DNA of 64,000 nt, taken from Sipunculus nudus (Eukaryota > Annelida > Sipuncula > Golfingiida > Sipunculidae). A model generated the notes under the pieces. That model did no database searches. It was not told where the DNA came from and was given only the letters and a program-made list of their open reading frames with translations. A program made the position numbers and the translations under genes. The stretch covers positions 12,516,839 to 12,580,838 of the forward strand of contig CM049316.1 in assembly GCA_026874595.1 (NCBI GenBank), read 5' to 3'. Positions 47,766 through 59,436 of this stretch are shown piece after piece (the stretch's first letter is position 1; the number at the start of each line of letters is the position of its first letter).

Positions 47766-49917
47766 GAAAAAACTGCATGTGCACACCATAACTGGATATT
47801 GATGAAATGCGGTTAAGACCTGACGCATATCATTCATAGACTTCTGCAAGTCGTGGATTATACAAATCCACGTGACTCAGACAGCCAGGGTTGATAGTTC
47901 AGACACATATTATCAGTGGTCTCCCTTGATAACAATGAGCCACATCTGACCAGAATACCTGCAAGTTCCAGGCGGGGACTGCTGATGAACCACTGTGGTG
48001 CCAGGGACAAATTTTATTTGATTATCAGGCTGGATGTTGAATATCTTTCCATCCCTGCTCCAAACTTTCCTTTATTTTATGCAAGGACAAGCTCATTTTC
48101 TGATTTAGTATTTTTTTTTATTAAGTGGAGCCACACTTGAGGATGATATTTCACAGTTCTTGGTGGTAAAAGACTTTTCCAACCCTCGGATGTGGCATTT
48201 ACTTTCACTGGATGATTCCTGTCTTAATTGAAATAATACGACAAGCTGGCTCAGTGTGCTGTGGTATCATCCAATCATTCCGGAAATTTTTTCCTTTTTA
48301 TTCCTTAGAGTTTAAATATTTGGCCTGTTTCCCAGACAGCAGAGGAAAATGGAGGTTTCATTTTCAGATACGCCCAGCGCACAGTCTCGTCAGTTCATCT
48401 GTCGTGGTCTTTCATAGCTTTGTGGAACATACCATGCATTCCTAACCATCTAATGGTCTCCTGTTCCAGCTAGTGTTTGTTCCTACACTCTTCCCTAATG
48501 GGCCCTGTTTTCTGTACTTTTTCCTGCTGTTGTTTTCTCAGCAGAGATCAAATTTTTTTTTCAAACAATGTCCTTTTGTTTGCCATGTTTATCAAATGAT
48601 TATGAAATACTTTATGTAATGTTAACTATAAATGTATTCATTAACACTTAACCTATCTTTTAAATCGATTCCTATAATGCATTGTTCTCAGTATTTTTAT
48701 TGAAATCTGGATAATGAGATTGACAGATATATACAAGGTAAAGAGGTGCATGGTTTAAAGACCTACAGGTGTGATCAATATTGACAGCTGTCTAGTTTAT
48801 CAGAGCAGGTAACAAAAAAGCCTGCAAATCTGTGGTGGAGACTGAATAGGACTTAATTATCATCAATTCAACAAAAAATCTGCATTTCCGCCTTGGTTGA
48901 AGTATGACCAAAAGAAATTAGTGTATAAATGATCATTATCATGTTTTGTTGATCTCAGTTGACCAGAAAGCACTTAAGGTTCAATTTTGTACATAGCCTA
49001 CTGATAAGAAAAGTTAATTCACTTAAAATATGGCAGCTCAGAATATAAATGTACCCTGATCAATATACCCATGCACACAAAGTAAATTTCATTTAAAAAT
49101 AGTTTGCTACACATTTTCTATGAAGGTTTTAGGGAATATCTTGTTTACACTGGTGTGTATACCATTTGCAGTTATATCTGGTAAATAGAGTAAAAAGCCA
49201 TGTATTTGATTGAAATACTTTTCAGTAATGATTGTCTACTTGCAAATTCTTTGAATAGGGTAAGATATGCAACTAAGCTAATGGCATAACTTTGCAAAGA
49301 AGTCTCTCTCATTTTTGTTCATCTTTTTCCTAAATGACCAAAGAATTATGAAAATGATTTAAATATTTTGAAAAATATTGAATGAGTCAGAGTTGGAAAC
49401 AATATAAAAACTAAAAGCTGAATGACTTTAAAGCATAACATAATATTGTTTCCTTTGTAAGGTTAAGTGTTTTCTGAACTGGGGGTGAAAGATCCAAGGC
49501 TGAATACAATTAATGAAAGAGTAAGGAAAAGCCTTATGTTCTATGAGAACACTATATCACAGGTATCAGGCTATAAACCCATGTTTCCTATCACTATCTC
49601 ATCCACATACCATGCTTCTCCTATCAGAGTTGTTTACTAAGAATCATTGATATACAACTTTCTAAATCATGTCTGGAGGATATTGACCTCTCAGCATCAA
49701 CTACGGTTTCATGCAACAAATAAGAATCTATTGGGCACGAGTCACTTTTATCTCTGCAGTCTGGGAAGCAAATGGGTCAAACAATGTACTGAATCATTAA
49801 TTCTGATTTTGCCCTTTTACCTCCTTACCTTAATGGGGATTTCTGATGTCTATAAGCTAAAGATAATCCCCTGAACCTTTCTTAAAAATGGTCAAGAAAA
49901 CACTGATCAAACGGTCC
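47766..49917. other. mixed-composition DNA, no gene recognised
   Basis: Frames at 47916-48140 and 48212-48445 lie in a less AT-rich patch but have no recognisable motif. 48500-49917 is featureless AT-rich DNA. Confidence 0.45.
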
Positions 49918-50015
49918 ACAGGTTGTTTGTTTTGTTTATATCCACGTTTTTAACATGTTTGGGAGCCACCAGAATAATTAGAAAACACTCAAGGTCATCT
50001 GATGGCAAGTCAATT
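49918..50015 (+). repeat. short dispersed repeat, copy 2
   Basis: Matches 3929-4026 (GTTTGTTTTGTTTATATCCA start). It ends 12 bp before the next AGCTCAGCTGAC element. Confidence 0.6.
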
Positions 50016-50027
50016 AAGAGTTTTATT

Positions 50028-51304
50028 AGCTCAGCTGACTGTAAGTCATCTGAGCTTTAGCAGTCACCCGTTGTCCGGCATCCATCCTGCCATATGTCCG
50101 TTAACAGGGCACAAACCGTTAGACCTAGAAACTTCTAACTGTATATCAAGGGAGGTCCTGGGCAAATATCCCTGGAAACCCGAAATTAGGTCATGGTGAC
50201 CTATATTTTGTGACTTATGGGCCGAAAAACATGATTTTGAGCACCTAGACAGTCAGACGGGGCACAAATTTTATCATTTAGGCCTAGAAACCTCTAACCT
50301 GACATTTTGAGATATCCTAGGCAAATGTCCTTGGAAACCTGAAACTAGATCACTGTAACCTATATTCTGTGAACTATAGGGAAAAGATGTCATATGAGCA
50401 CCCATAATGTCAGATGGGGACAAATCGTATCTGTGGAGTCTAGAATCTTCTAACACAATATCCTGAGAGTTTCTAGGCAAATCTCCTTGGAAACCTGAAA
50501 TTAGGTCATGTTGACCTATATTTTATGACCTAAGGGCCTAAAAAATGATTTTTAGCATCCAGACAGTCAGACGGGGCACAAATTGAATCAATAAGGCCTA
50601 GAATCCTCCAATGAGACATTTAGGGAGGTCTTAGGCAAATCTCCTTGGAAACCTGAAATTAGGTCATGGTGACCTATATTTTGTGACCTACAGGCCGAAA
50701 ACATGATTTCAAGGACCCTGGATGTCAGGTGGGGACAAATCGTATATATGAGGTCTATAATCTTTTAACTCAATATCCTGGGAGTTTCTAGGCAAATCTC
50801 CTTTGAAACCTGAAATTAGGTCATGGTGACCTGTATTTTGTGACCTTTGGGCCGAAAACATGATTTTGAGCACCCAGGCATTCAGATGGGGCACAAATAA
50901 CTTATTCATTAGGCCTAGAATCCTCCAATTTGACATATAGGGAGGTCCTAGGCAAATGACCTTGGAAACCTGAAATTAGGTCACTGTGACCTATATTCTG
51001 CGACCTATAGGCTGAAAACAGGATTTTGAGCATCCAAAATTCAGGCAGGGCACACATTGTATTTGTTAGGCCTAGAATCTTCAAATATAACATTCTGAGA
51101 CGTCCTTGGCAAATGTCTGTGGGAAATAAGGTCACCATGACCTGTATTTTTCAACCTATCAGAGAAGATGTCATATAAGCACCCAGACAATCAGACAGGG
51201 CACAAATTGTATCCATTAGGCTTAGAATCTTTTAATATAAAATCCAAGGAGGTCCTAATCAAGTGTCCTTGGAAACCTGAAATTAGGTCATGTTGACCTA
51301 TATT
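50028..51304 (+). mobile_element. AGCTCAGCTGAC-family head with a 157-bp array, copy d
   Basis: The 5' hairpin AGCTCAGCTGAC / GTCATCTGAGCT is kept, with a GTCCGGCATCC stub where the microsatellite would be. The body is not the 650-bp unit of copies a-c. It is eight tandem units of about 157 bp, marked by CCTTGGAAACCTGAAATTAG with CTTGG or its variant near 50171, 50330, 50486, 50644, 50801, 50961, 51117 and 51269. A GGTCATGGTGACC palindrome-like block follows each marker. No 3' arm or terminal hairpin is found. A truncated SINE starts where the array stops. Confidence 0.8.
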
Positions 51305-51475
51305 GGTTACCTGCAGGTGTGGTAGACACAAAGCCTGGTTGACACCAGGATATAAAATAAAATGACAGGAATCAAGCACTACTGCCTTGTCAAGTTATCC
51401 CAAACTGAAATGGAATCCTGCCGATGTACATATATAGGTTTATAATTAAACAGTCAGCACCTCCTAAAAAAAGTT
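51305..51475 (+). mobile_element. 5'-truncated SINE, second relative
   Basis: Shares with the full-length SINE a GCCTGGTTGACACCAGGATA block, ACTGCCTTGT, CAAACTGAAATGGAATCCTG and GATGTACATATATAG. It ends in CACCTCCTAAAAAA. It joins the 157-bp array of copy d without a gap. Confidence 0.7.
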
Positions 51476-52170
51476 GTTAAGTTATATTTATTTTAAGCAC
51501 TTGCTCTGATTGTAACTTTCTCTAGCATTTGAAAGACCTGTCTTTATTCTGAAATCACAAACACACTTTTACATTTTGAATTTTCAGGGCCCTCCTCCAA
51601 ATACACTTCAGATAATGACAGTTATTGTCATCAGAAATTATGCAATCACTATAAATCATGCTGTTATACTCTGTGAACTGTGTTCATGCCCCTCTAGAGA
51701 TATTGCTTCAATTTTTCACTACTTTGTTTCATGCCTTCTTTCTTTTGATAGAATTAACATGTTTTTTTCCAGATTTATGACTTTTATGCATGTCACTGAT
51801 GATCAAATACATGAAAATGCATTAAGTTTAATTGCATGAATATAAAGAAAAATGACCAACCATCAATATAATTGATTGATACATAACAAGAAAAACCTTG
51901 TTGTCACCTTTCTTTTGGGGCATGTACCTCTGTGCTACAGACAGTTAATCATGAGTTGAAACCATTGTTCAAGGGGACCACCACAAAAACCTTTACGTGT
52001 GGAGCATGTACTACAGATTTTATGTGGTAATACCATTAACTAAAATTGGCAGTTGTCCTTAAGTTTGTGACTCAGACTCAGTCAGGCTCTACAACTTAAG
52101 CAGTTCACCACAGTCATATTTCACATTACTCAGGGTTTTCAAGAAGGCAAGGGTAAGCTTCAGTGATGCT
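51476..52170. other. AT-rich DNA, no gene seen
   Basis: An 87-codon frame at 51576-51839 has no recognisable feature. Nothing else supported. Confidence 0.5.
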
Positions 52171-52454
52171 CAAAATCACTTTTGGATGCTTAGTTCTTGG
52201 GGGTAGAAGCATCCAATTTGAAACATGAATTTCTGGCTTAAGGACCTTTAGAAACAACGTCCCCCTGACCCCAACCAGCTGCCTCAAACAAACCAGTCAG
52301 TTCTGTACCATATATTTCACTATCATCCAAAAATCATATCATGACATGATTCCTAATCATAAAATGATTTTACAATGATATGAAATAAAAAGAAGATTCA
52401 ATTTTTAAATAACCATTCAGAGTTTGACACAGAGCATCCCCCTCTGGGATGCTC
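52171..52454 (+). repeat. dispersed repeat, copy 2, ending in a hairpin
   Basis: Partner of 17671-17950. Directly after the shared part lies a perfect 9-bp stem, GAGCATCCC, loop CCTCT, GGGATGCTC (52432-52454), which may be the element's end. Confidence 0.7.
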
Positions 52455-52826
52455 AATACTGAGGTGGGTCTGTACAACATTATGGCTAGAGCGTCCCATA
52501 CTCTACAAATTTTCTTTCTGATTACTTGCCAGAATTAGATAGTCTGGAGCCTTCTACAAAATTGCTTCAACTTTATCCAAACTTTGCTAAATTTATCTAT
52601 GCACAAAAGCAGTAAGATTTTAGTCCTGACCTTAATTGTGTTCTATATTAGTAACTGGGTCACATTAATCAAGTCCTGTGGTATATCACCTGAGCAAAGT
52701 GTCCGAGGTACACCACCCTTTATAGTCTTAAAGCTTACAAGAACAAACTAGTCCAGCTGCAAAGGGCAGTGCTTACTCAGGGCAGCTGGTGTAATCTTGG
52801 TCAGGAAAGACCATAAAATGAATGGA
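52455..52826. other. no feature seen
   Basis: Mixed sequence without repeat or gene signal. Confidence 0.5.
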
Positions 52827-52829
52827 TTA

Positions 52830-53163
52830 GGCAAAAAAAAAGGTAAGGCTCTCAGGCACAGGACGCATCAATTTTATCCGTCAGCAAAAAAAAATTTTTA
52901 TTTGGGTTTTCAATGAAAACTTACCAATTTGAGCTCCAGCTGCTCAGACATTTTTTCAAGAAGATAAAATAATACAATTTTGATAAGATTTCCTTTGTTA
53001 TGTAGTGCTTTTACCTGTTCAGCAAAACAATTCTGTTATTAACATTCTTTTCCCCTGATCAAATGACTTTTTTTTAAACATACAAAATAAAAAGGAAAAA
53101 ATCGCCCTCACGCACTGATTTCTGAAAAAAAGTGCCTGAGAACCAACCTTTTTTTTCTTTGCC
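52830..53163 (+). mobile_element. Harbinger-type MITE, family 2, 334 bp
   Basis: Left end GGC, A-run, GGTAAGGCTCTCAGGCAC. The inverse of the right end is GGC, AAAG, A-run, GGTTGGTTCTCAGGCAC. TTA flanks both ends (52827-52829 and 53164-53166). The interior includes AGAAGATAAAATAATACAAT, which also occurs in the copies at 62025 (same orientation) and 59098 (inverted). Confidence 0.85.
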
Positions 53164-54672
53164 TTAGCCTCATTATTAAACATGATTCTTTATACAAGCT
53201 TTTTATTTGCAGACAAGGATGGTCTGATTAAGAAGAGATGTGTGATCTACATTAACAAATTAAGTAACTGAATGGGCAATACAAAACTGAATGATCTCAG
53301 CTGTCAGTAACTTTTTTGGCCAAATGCAAAAATCCCAGATTGAAATAAAAGAAGTATAAGGTGTGTCTAACCTTATTTAAATTCTCTCAAATTGTAGATT
53401 TACTAGATTAAATAGAGTAAACTATCATAAGAATTGGAAGATAACAGTGAAGGCTTGATAATTTCTGCCATAGCATAAAGTGGTTCTTACAGATATGTAA
53501 TAACATATCTTTTTGGGGCTATTTCAAGGATATTTTCATTGTATTTTCCTCTGGGTGGTTCAGCTGATATTCCTGTGGTGTTGCAGAGGTCCCAGAGGCA
53601 CATCATTAAACCCAGACTGAGACAACAAGAGTATATAATACATATAGACAGATTTGTCAGAATCATTAATGCTTTAATTTAGGATATGATCCAGATTACT
53701 GGTAACTGTGTACACCATATATGTATTATAAAATGTAAAATGGTTTTGTCAGTCTCCAGGAAAACACACTCCCGGAGCCCAACAGAAAATTGATTTTTCA
53801 TGACCACGCTTCATCATACTTTTTTCTCACTGAAAAGAATTAAGTCAACGGCAATATGCTATTTTTCATGACGCAAATTTGAAGGTCATCCATAGCCAAT
53901 GAACAAGAGGAAGGACAGTGGGCTAGGGGCTGTGAAAAGAACAAACTGATTGTATCAGTCATGTGGTTATTTTTGGGAAGTTTATTGAATAAAAAGTCCT
54001 GTCTGCTGTTTAAGAAAATTGGAGGCTCCCAGCTACTGGGTTTATTTATGGGTAGAATTTGCTGTGTCACTAAGCAAGAAGTGTTTAACGCTGGCAGGGT
54101 CGTCACAGGTGTGTGTCAACAGTAGTTGAGATTTGATGAAGTGCTGTTCAGTTCCTTTTAGTGATGAGGGTGTATTTACTGAATTACAATAAAGCAAAAA
54201 TGGCTAGACTATTCAGGTCAAAAGTGCAGAGACCTTCCTTCATATTTATTTTTTTTAATAAAAGGATGGTGTTTTTGATCTGATGACAGAATTAACTTAC
54301 ACAAAATGCCATAAGATAGTGGATATGTGACTCATCTGTTTATTGATAAAAAAATGCTATAAAATATTGATGCTTGAGCTGTAAGAAGTTTATAAGAATA
54401 TGCACCTTATTTTAAAGTTTTAAACAGGGGTTTTTCACATTAAAAGCAGCATTATTAGAGTTCCATAGTCATGGTACAGGCAGCTCTATTTCTAGGCCAA
54501 AGTCATAATATCACTTTTTCAGTTTCACATTCATTCATCAAGAAACCACATGAATTTAAAATGTAACTATGTGTGGTTTCAAACTTACTATTTCCCATAC
54601 TTTTCCTTTGATTTTCCTAAATTTGTCTAACAATATTTCCAATATCACCAGTCCTATTTCGTCCTTACATTT

Positions 54673-54804
54673 TCATGATGCTGTGCTTAAGAGCCTGGGA
54701 AAAACACTTATTGGAAGCAAGCCTGCAATACCTGCAGCTTCAGTTAAGAGTTCTTGGTCGACCTTCTGGGTCTCGATCACTTTGTAGAAAGCTGCTCCCA
54801 TTTC
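54673..54804 (-). other. candidate exon, 43 codons, unassigned
   Basis: On the minus strand a good acceptor (CTGTTTTCTAG, ending at 54805) is followed by an open frame beginning E-M-G-A-A-F-Y and continuing KVIETQKVDQELLTEAAGI, then about 19 more residues to a TGA. A possible donor, CTGCAG/GTATTG, lies inside. The frame looks like genuine protein. However, the plus strand is also open here (54675-54866), so the signal may come from base composition. No family was recognised with confidence. Confidence 0.25.
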
Positions 54805-56620
54805 CTAGAAAACAGCCTGACACTAATGGCTCAATGTCTGCTGGGTGTTATGCTTACCTTAAGTGATTTCATTTTGTCAATGAAAATAGTAACTGTGATT
54901 TTATTACCATAGAGACTCCAACACTTTTTGCTTGAACACTATGAAATTAATTACATGTATTGTGAGCTTAGTTTGAAAAGAAAACATTTCATTTTACAGT
55001 GCAGCTTGAACCACCATCATGTCTCTATTAGCTGTTCAAGTATTGGTAATAATGCTCCGTTATCCTGGCAAATTGAGACTGAAAAAGATAACCAATTCTT
55101 TCTACAGCCATCCTTTTTCCTCTTTCCCCATAAGTGTTAATTTCATGCTATATATTTTCTTTGACACTTACACTTGATGTTTTAGTGGTTCTCTTTTATG
55201 TATGCTCAAAGTACAATTAATTTATTTCTCATACTTTTTACATGCAATCTTAAATTAATAAATATCATACTGTATTATAATTATTTTGCTCAGCATACCA
55301 AATATTTTGAATTTAATAATAAAATTTGCCTAATTCAAATACAATCAGCAATCACCATTTTAGGAACTCAACCTGACCATTTGTACAGAAATGTTACTAA
55401 CAGTTGCAAAATTTCACTCTTGATGCCACATTTTGCAAACAAAAGAAACTCTACAGACAAGATTTCTGGGGAACAGTTTGACATATTATGCAAAGCTTTG
55501 TGTACTGATCACTCATTGGTAGCATTAGCAGTTGTTGATTTTCAACCTAGGATTTGAGCACTTAGTATTGATTCATGACAGCACACAATGTCACATACAG
55601 TCCTTCCATGTCAGAAACCTGATTTATCATATAAATCCCACACCATTATGTTCTAACATCTATCATTAACATCTGTTTCACCATCCTTCCAATTTATACC
55701 CAAATATATAACTCTATGTCCAGTAATAGCAATTCTTAATACACTCTTTTCATTTAAGGGACTGATGTGACTCCTTTGATATAATCAGTTGTCGTTCAAA
55801 GCAGTCATCATTGGTTGGACAAAATCCTCTTCAGGATGTCAAGAATTGGGTTTCCCAGTTCAAGGGAATATTGACCTTGATGTGGTTAACCCACTGATGG
55901 GTCCATTGACTGAAGTTAATTTCACAGTTGAGTGGATAGGGTAATATTTGTTTCGAGCTGAGCAAATGAGTTTATGGTATTCCATCAAGTTTGGAGACCT
56001 TATTTCAGTATTTTGAATAAAATTCCATTAATATGGAGTAATTAATAGTATATTATAAATATATTAAATGAAACACTCCAGAATAGGTCATGCTAATTTC
56101 AGGACAAACTCAGTGGATTTTCATGAATGGTTGCAGAGGTAATTAATTAATAATGATGAAAACAAGACCACTACATTGATTGCAACACTAAAGACAAAAA
56201 GAAAAGAATACCATATTAATCAAGGTGAGACAACTGTATTATCTTGAAAATGGACATTAAATGGTGGACCTGTCATGGAGAAGAAGAAAATATGAGCATA
56301 AAATGGGGAGCAAAAATTTTAGTGTCATTAAGATAGATCAAATTAATGGTCTTATGGTGAAGATGAAAAGAGGATGGTGAAATAATCTTGTACGGATGAA
56401 GATGCAAATATGGCAATGAATAATATATCATATATCCGGTAATGTTATTGTTCAGTAGGCACAATTATAATGACTTGTGGACACTTGATTAATTTAGTTG
56501 CTACTGTATACTTCAACCCACATTGCTTCATGGGCATTCCCACTCTAAATTCCTACTTATTTATAATATAAGGAAATACATGTAACAACTAGCAGTACAA
56601 TTTATATGCTGTTGCCTTAC

Positions 56621-56776
56621 CTGTAACCATGGCTCCATGTAGGAAGTTTAATGTAAAACTGTCCCTCAGTACTACTGCTGCTTTTACCTTAAGTGTGTTC
56701 CTGTTTGTGTGGACATAGATTTTATTAGCTCTCAGTATGTGGTGCAATTTTTCAGCTTCCTTGGATATCTTATGAT
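56621..56776 (-). other. candidate exon, 156 nt, unassigned
   Basis: On the minus strand an open frame (start codon at 56786, or exon from about 56776 after an AG) ends at a consensus donor, CAG/GTAAGG. It reads DHKISKEAEKLHHILRANK, then a basic and a hydrophobic stretch. Length is a multiple of three, as for a symmetric exon. The next minus-strand candidate (54804) does not keep its frame. Unknown function; chance not excluded. Confidence 0.25.
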
Positions 56777-58070
56777 CTTTTACCATATTTAGTCAGAAAT
56801 CAGGAAACGGGCCATTATTTAGGACCTTCAGTACTTATCTGTCTCAGTAATGGTAAAAAATCAAAGTGTATAAAATTGTTGATAATCATAGAATTTTTAA
56901 GATGTTTTAGAATTTCAGGAGCATTGCTGCTAATCATTTCGAAGTTGTTGGAAATCCAAGATAATTACAGGTAATGATAGCTAGGATATCTTGCTTGTGT
57001 GGGGTTGTCACAAAAACCAACATAAAATTTAAACAGGTTATACAGCAGTGGGCTGCCATGTTCTAGTGCAATGCACACCAGTTTACAGGCAGATAGTTGC
57101 AGGAAATCATAGCGTGTTGGTCGCGGGTCATCCTGCAGTGTGATATGCTACAATTTTATTTGATTTCTTTCTGCTAATAACTGTGGTATCCAACTTTAAG
57201 CAATCATGGCATAGCCCAGCATTGGTTATCATAGACAATTGATTGTAAAATCCACTGTCTGGGGAATTTAAAATTAGCAGTGAACCCCACACTACAGTGT
57301 GCTGATTCCTACTCTAAGCTTAAAGTGTGGAAAAAGGATGATTGGCTGTCAGTATTTAATTAAGAACAGGTGCATGGCCTATTGCAGGCACAGTCTGTTA
57401 AATTTGGATGACAGTAACCATATGATAACAATAATATGTTGATATACCCCTTCTATATGGCACATTCATGTCCATGCCTTCTAGATAGCATGTACACTCT
57501 TAAAGTTGTGGTTATACACTGCATTTGTTATATACACTGTAGTCATGCCAGATCTCCTGTGATTGAACTGCTACTGTGCTTAGCAATTAAATGGGCCCAA
57601 TCACCTATAAAGCATGTTGAGTTAACAAGAAAAAAAGATTCTTCTTTTAAAACAAATCTGTACCTGCCAAAATATTGCCATGGAAATATTGCCATGAAAA
57701 TATTGCCAGATTTTGAGTTTAAACACCAGGGTTGTCACAGGACCAAGAGTCGGACCAACAAGCGTGGGGTGTCATGGATTTAACACTTGTACAATGTGAT
57801 ACCTTGCTCTCATTAGTCAGATTACAGTTCTTTGCCCTGTGCCAGCCCTGGTGGTGAAACCCAGAGAACCTTGTTATTACAAAGCAGCAGTTAAAACGGA
57901 GGTGATGCTGTATTACTGCAGTGTATAACAGCTACATGAGGAGTGTAGGTGGCAGGTTTATACCTGTACTTGCATGTCTAAGAATAACCCAGAAGTCTTA
58001 ACCTTTGGTTCAGGGATCAGAGTAAATCTTTGAGGTTCTTAAGAAATCTCAGCATTTGCCCTTACGACAC

Positions 58071-58145
58071 TGGCTGGGATCCAACTGGCGACCTCAGGCT
58101 ATATATAAGTCCAGCATCTTACCCACTAAGCTATGGCCCGCCCTT
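58071..58145 (-). mobile_element. tRNA-derived SINE head, minus strand, second type
   Basis: On the minus strand an A box (TAGCTTAGTGGG, 58133-58122) is followed by a B box (AGTTGGATCCC, 58086-58076) 47 bases later. The sequence between has tRNA-like blocks (AGATGCTGGACTTA, CTGAGGTCGCC), but the arms do not close as a functional tRNA. The body probably continues to about 57900. The sequence differs from the heads at 15247 and 17395. Confidence 0.65.
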
Positions 58146-59094
58146 GTCGCAGTATTCTTTGATATACTTCTACATTGAATGACTGATCACGCTTCTTTAG
58201 AATTTTAGGTATGATTTCATTCCAGCTTTAATAATAATTCAATAAAGTCTCACACGCTCATGTCACAACTATATCAGAATGTTAACACTTAGCTTCCACA
58301 ATCCTTTTTTCCCCCCAGCTCTAAGCACTTTGCAAATTCATATGGTTCAGTCAATATAATGTGACAGAGTGTTATGATTTAATGATGTGAGTGTTGTTAG
58401 CATGAAAGATCATGCCATTAAATGTAGACCTGGCATTGTGCAGAGAATGCCAGACAAGCTGCAGGAACTCTAGCTTATGATGTATTTGTCAAAGGTCCCA
58501 GATGTTTCCATATCTCCTGCTGTCAGGTCTGAGTGGTCAGTAGAAGGATGCTGGCAGCATCAGCTTCTAAGAATCCCCGGGGTAATAGTCATCTATCACA
58601 AACATTCTGACATTTAAAACAAAGTAAAGGATATGTCACGCTATCCAGAGTGCACAATCCAGACCACGCAAATGGAACAAGACGGCTCTGTTATTTTTTA
58701 AAGAAATCACTGAATATGTGCCACACATGACCTTCTGAGATTCCCTCCTGGGACTAATAAGTAGACAGACCTTTGCTTTTAAAAGTTTGTTTAATATATC
58801 TTTTCAGATCCTCAGCTATCATTGTATTTTTAATTACTTTGTGTGATGGAAATCATCAACATTGTATATCTCCATGTTAAAAACCTGTCAAGATTCATTC
58901 ATTTATTTGCATAAATATTAACATAGAAATACATATATATCAGTCAAAAGTGGGTTGGTCAATCTAGCTGTTTTATGCCCCACAAAGTGCTCCCACCCCT
59001 GGAAAAAATATATAATACATCCTTATTTTTAATTATACAAGAAATTGGACAGTGTTACTGAATAATGATAGATGGATGTATAAAATCAATACTA
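58146..59094. other. AT-rich DNA, no gene seen
   Basis: Nothing supported between the SINE head and the next MITE. Confidence 0.5.
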
Positions 59095-59097
59095 TTA

Positions 59098-59433
59098 GGC
59101 CAAAATAAAAAAAAGGTATGGTTCTCAGGCACTTTTTTCAGAAATCAATGCGGGCGGGCGGTTTTTTTTATTTTTATTTTTGTGTATGTTTCGTTAAAAA
59201 CATCAAATGAAAGGGGAAAAACATGATAATAACAGATTTATTTTGCTAAACAAGCTAAAGCACTACAGAACAAAGGAAATTGTATGATTTTATCTACTTG
59301 AAAGAAATATCCGAGCGGCTGCAGCTCAAAATCGGTAAGTTTCTGTTGAAAATCAAAATAAAAATTTTTGATGCGGGGTGTTAAAATTGATGCGGGCGGT
59401 GCCTGAGAACCGTACCTTTAATTTTTTTTTGCC
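59098..59433 (-). mobile_element. Harbinger-type MITE, family 2, 336 bp, inverted
   Basis: Left end GGCCAAAATA, A-run, GGTATGGTTCTCAGGCAC. Right end GTGCCTGAGAACCGTACC, TTTAA, T-run, GCC. TTA flanks both ends (59095-59097 and 59434-59436). Its interior is the reverse complement of the interiors at 52830 and 62025. A second ATGCGGGCGG block just inside each end extends the inverted repeat. Confidence 0.9.
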
Positions 59434-59436
59434 TTA

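Larger units (their letters stand above)
53167..58070. other. long AT-rich stretch, two weak coding-like segments only
   Basis: Nearly 5 kb without a recognisable repeat. The 119-codon frame at 55198-55557 (+) is about what chance gives at this base composition. The two minus-strand segments listed separately are the only parts that read like exons. Confidence 0.45.

Noticed and set aside
55198-55557. 119-codon plus-strand frame, one of the longest outside repeats
   Set aside because: At this base composition about one frame of such length is expected by chance in 64 kb on both strands. No domain or splice signal stands out.
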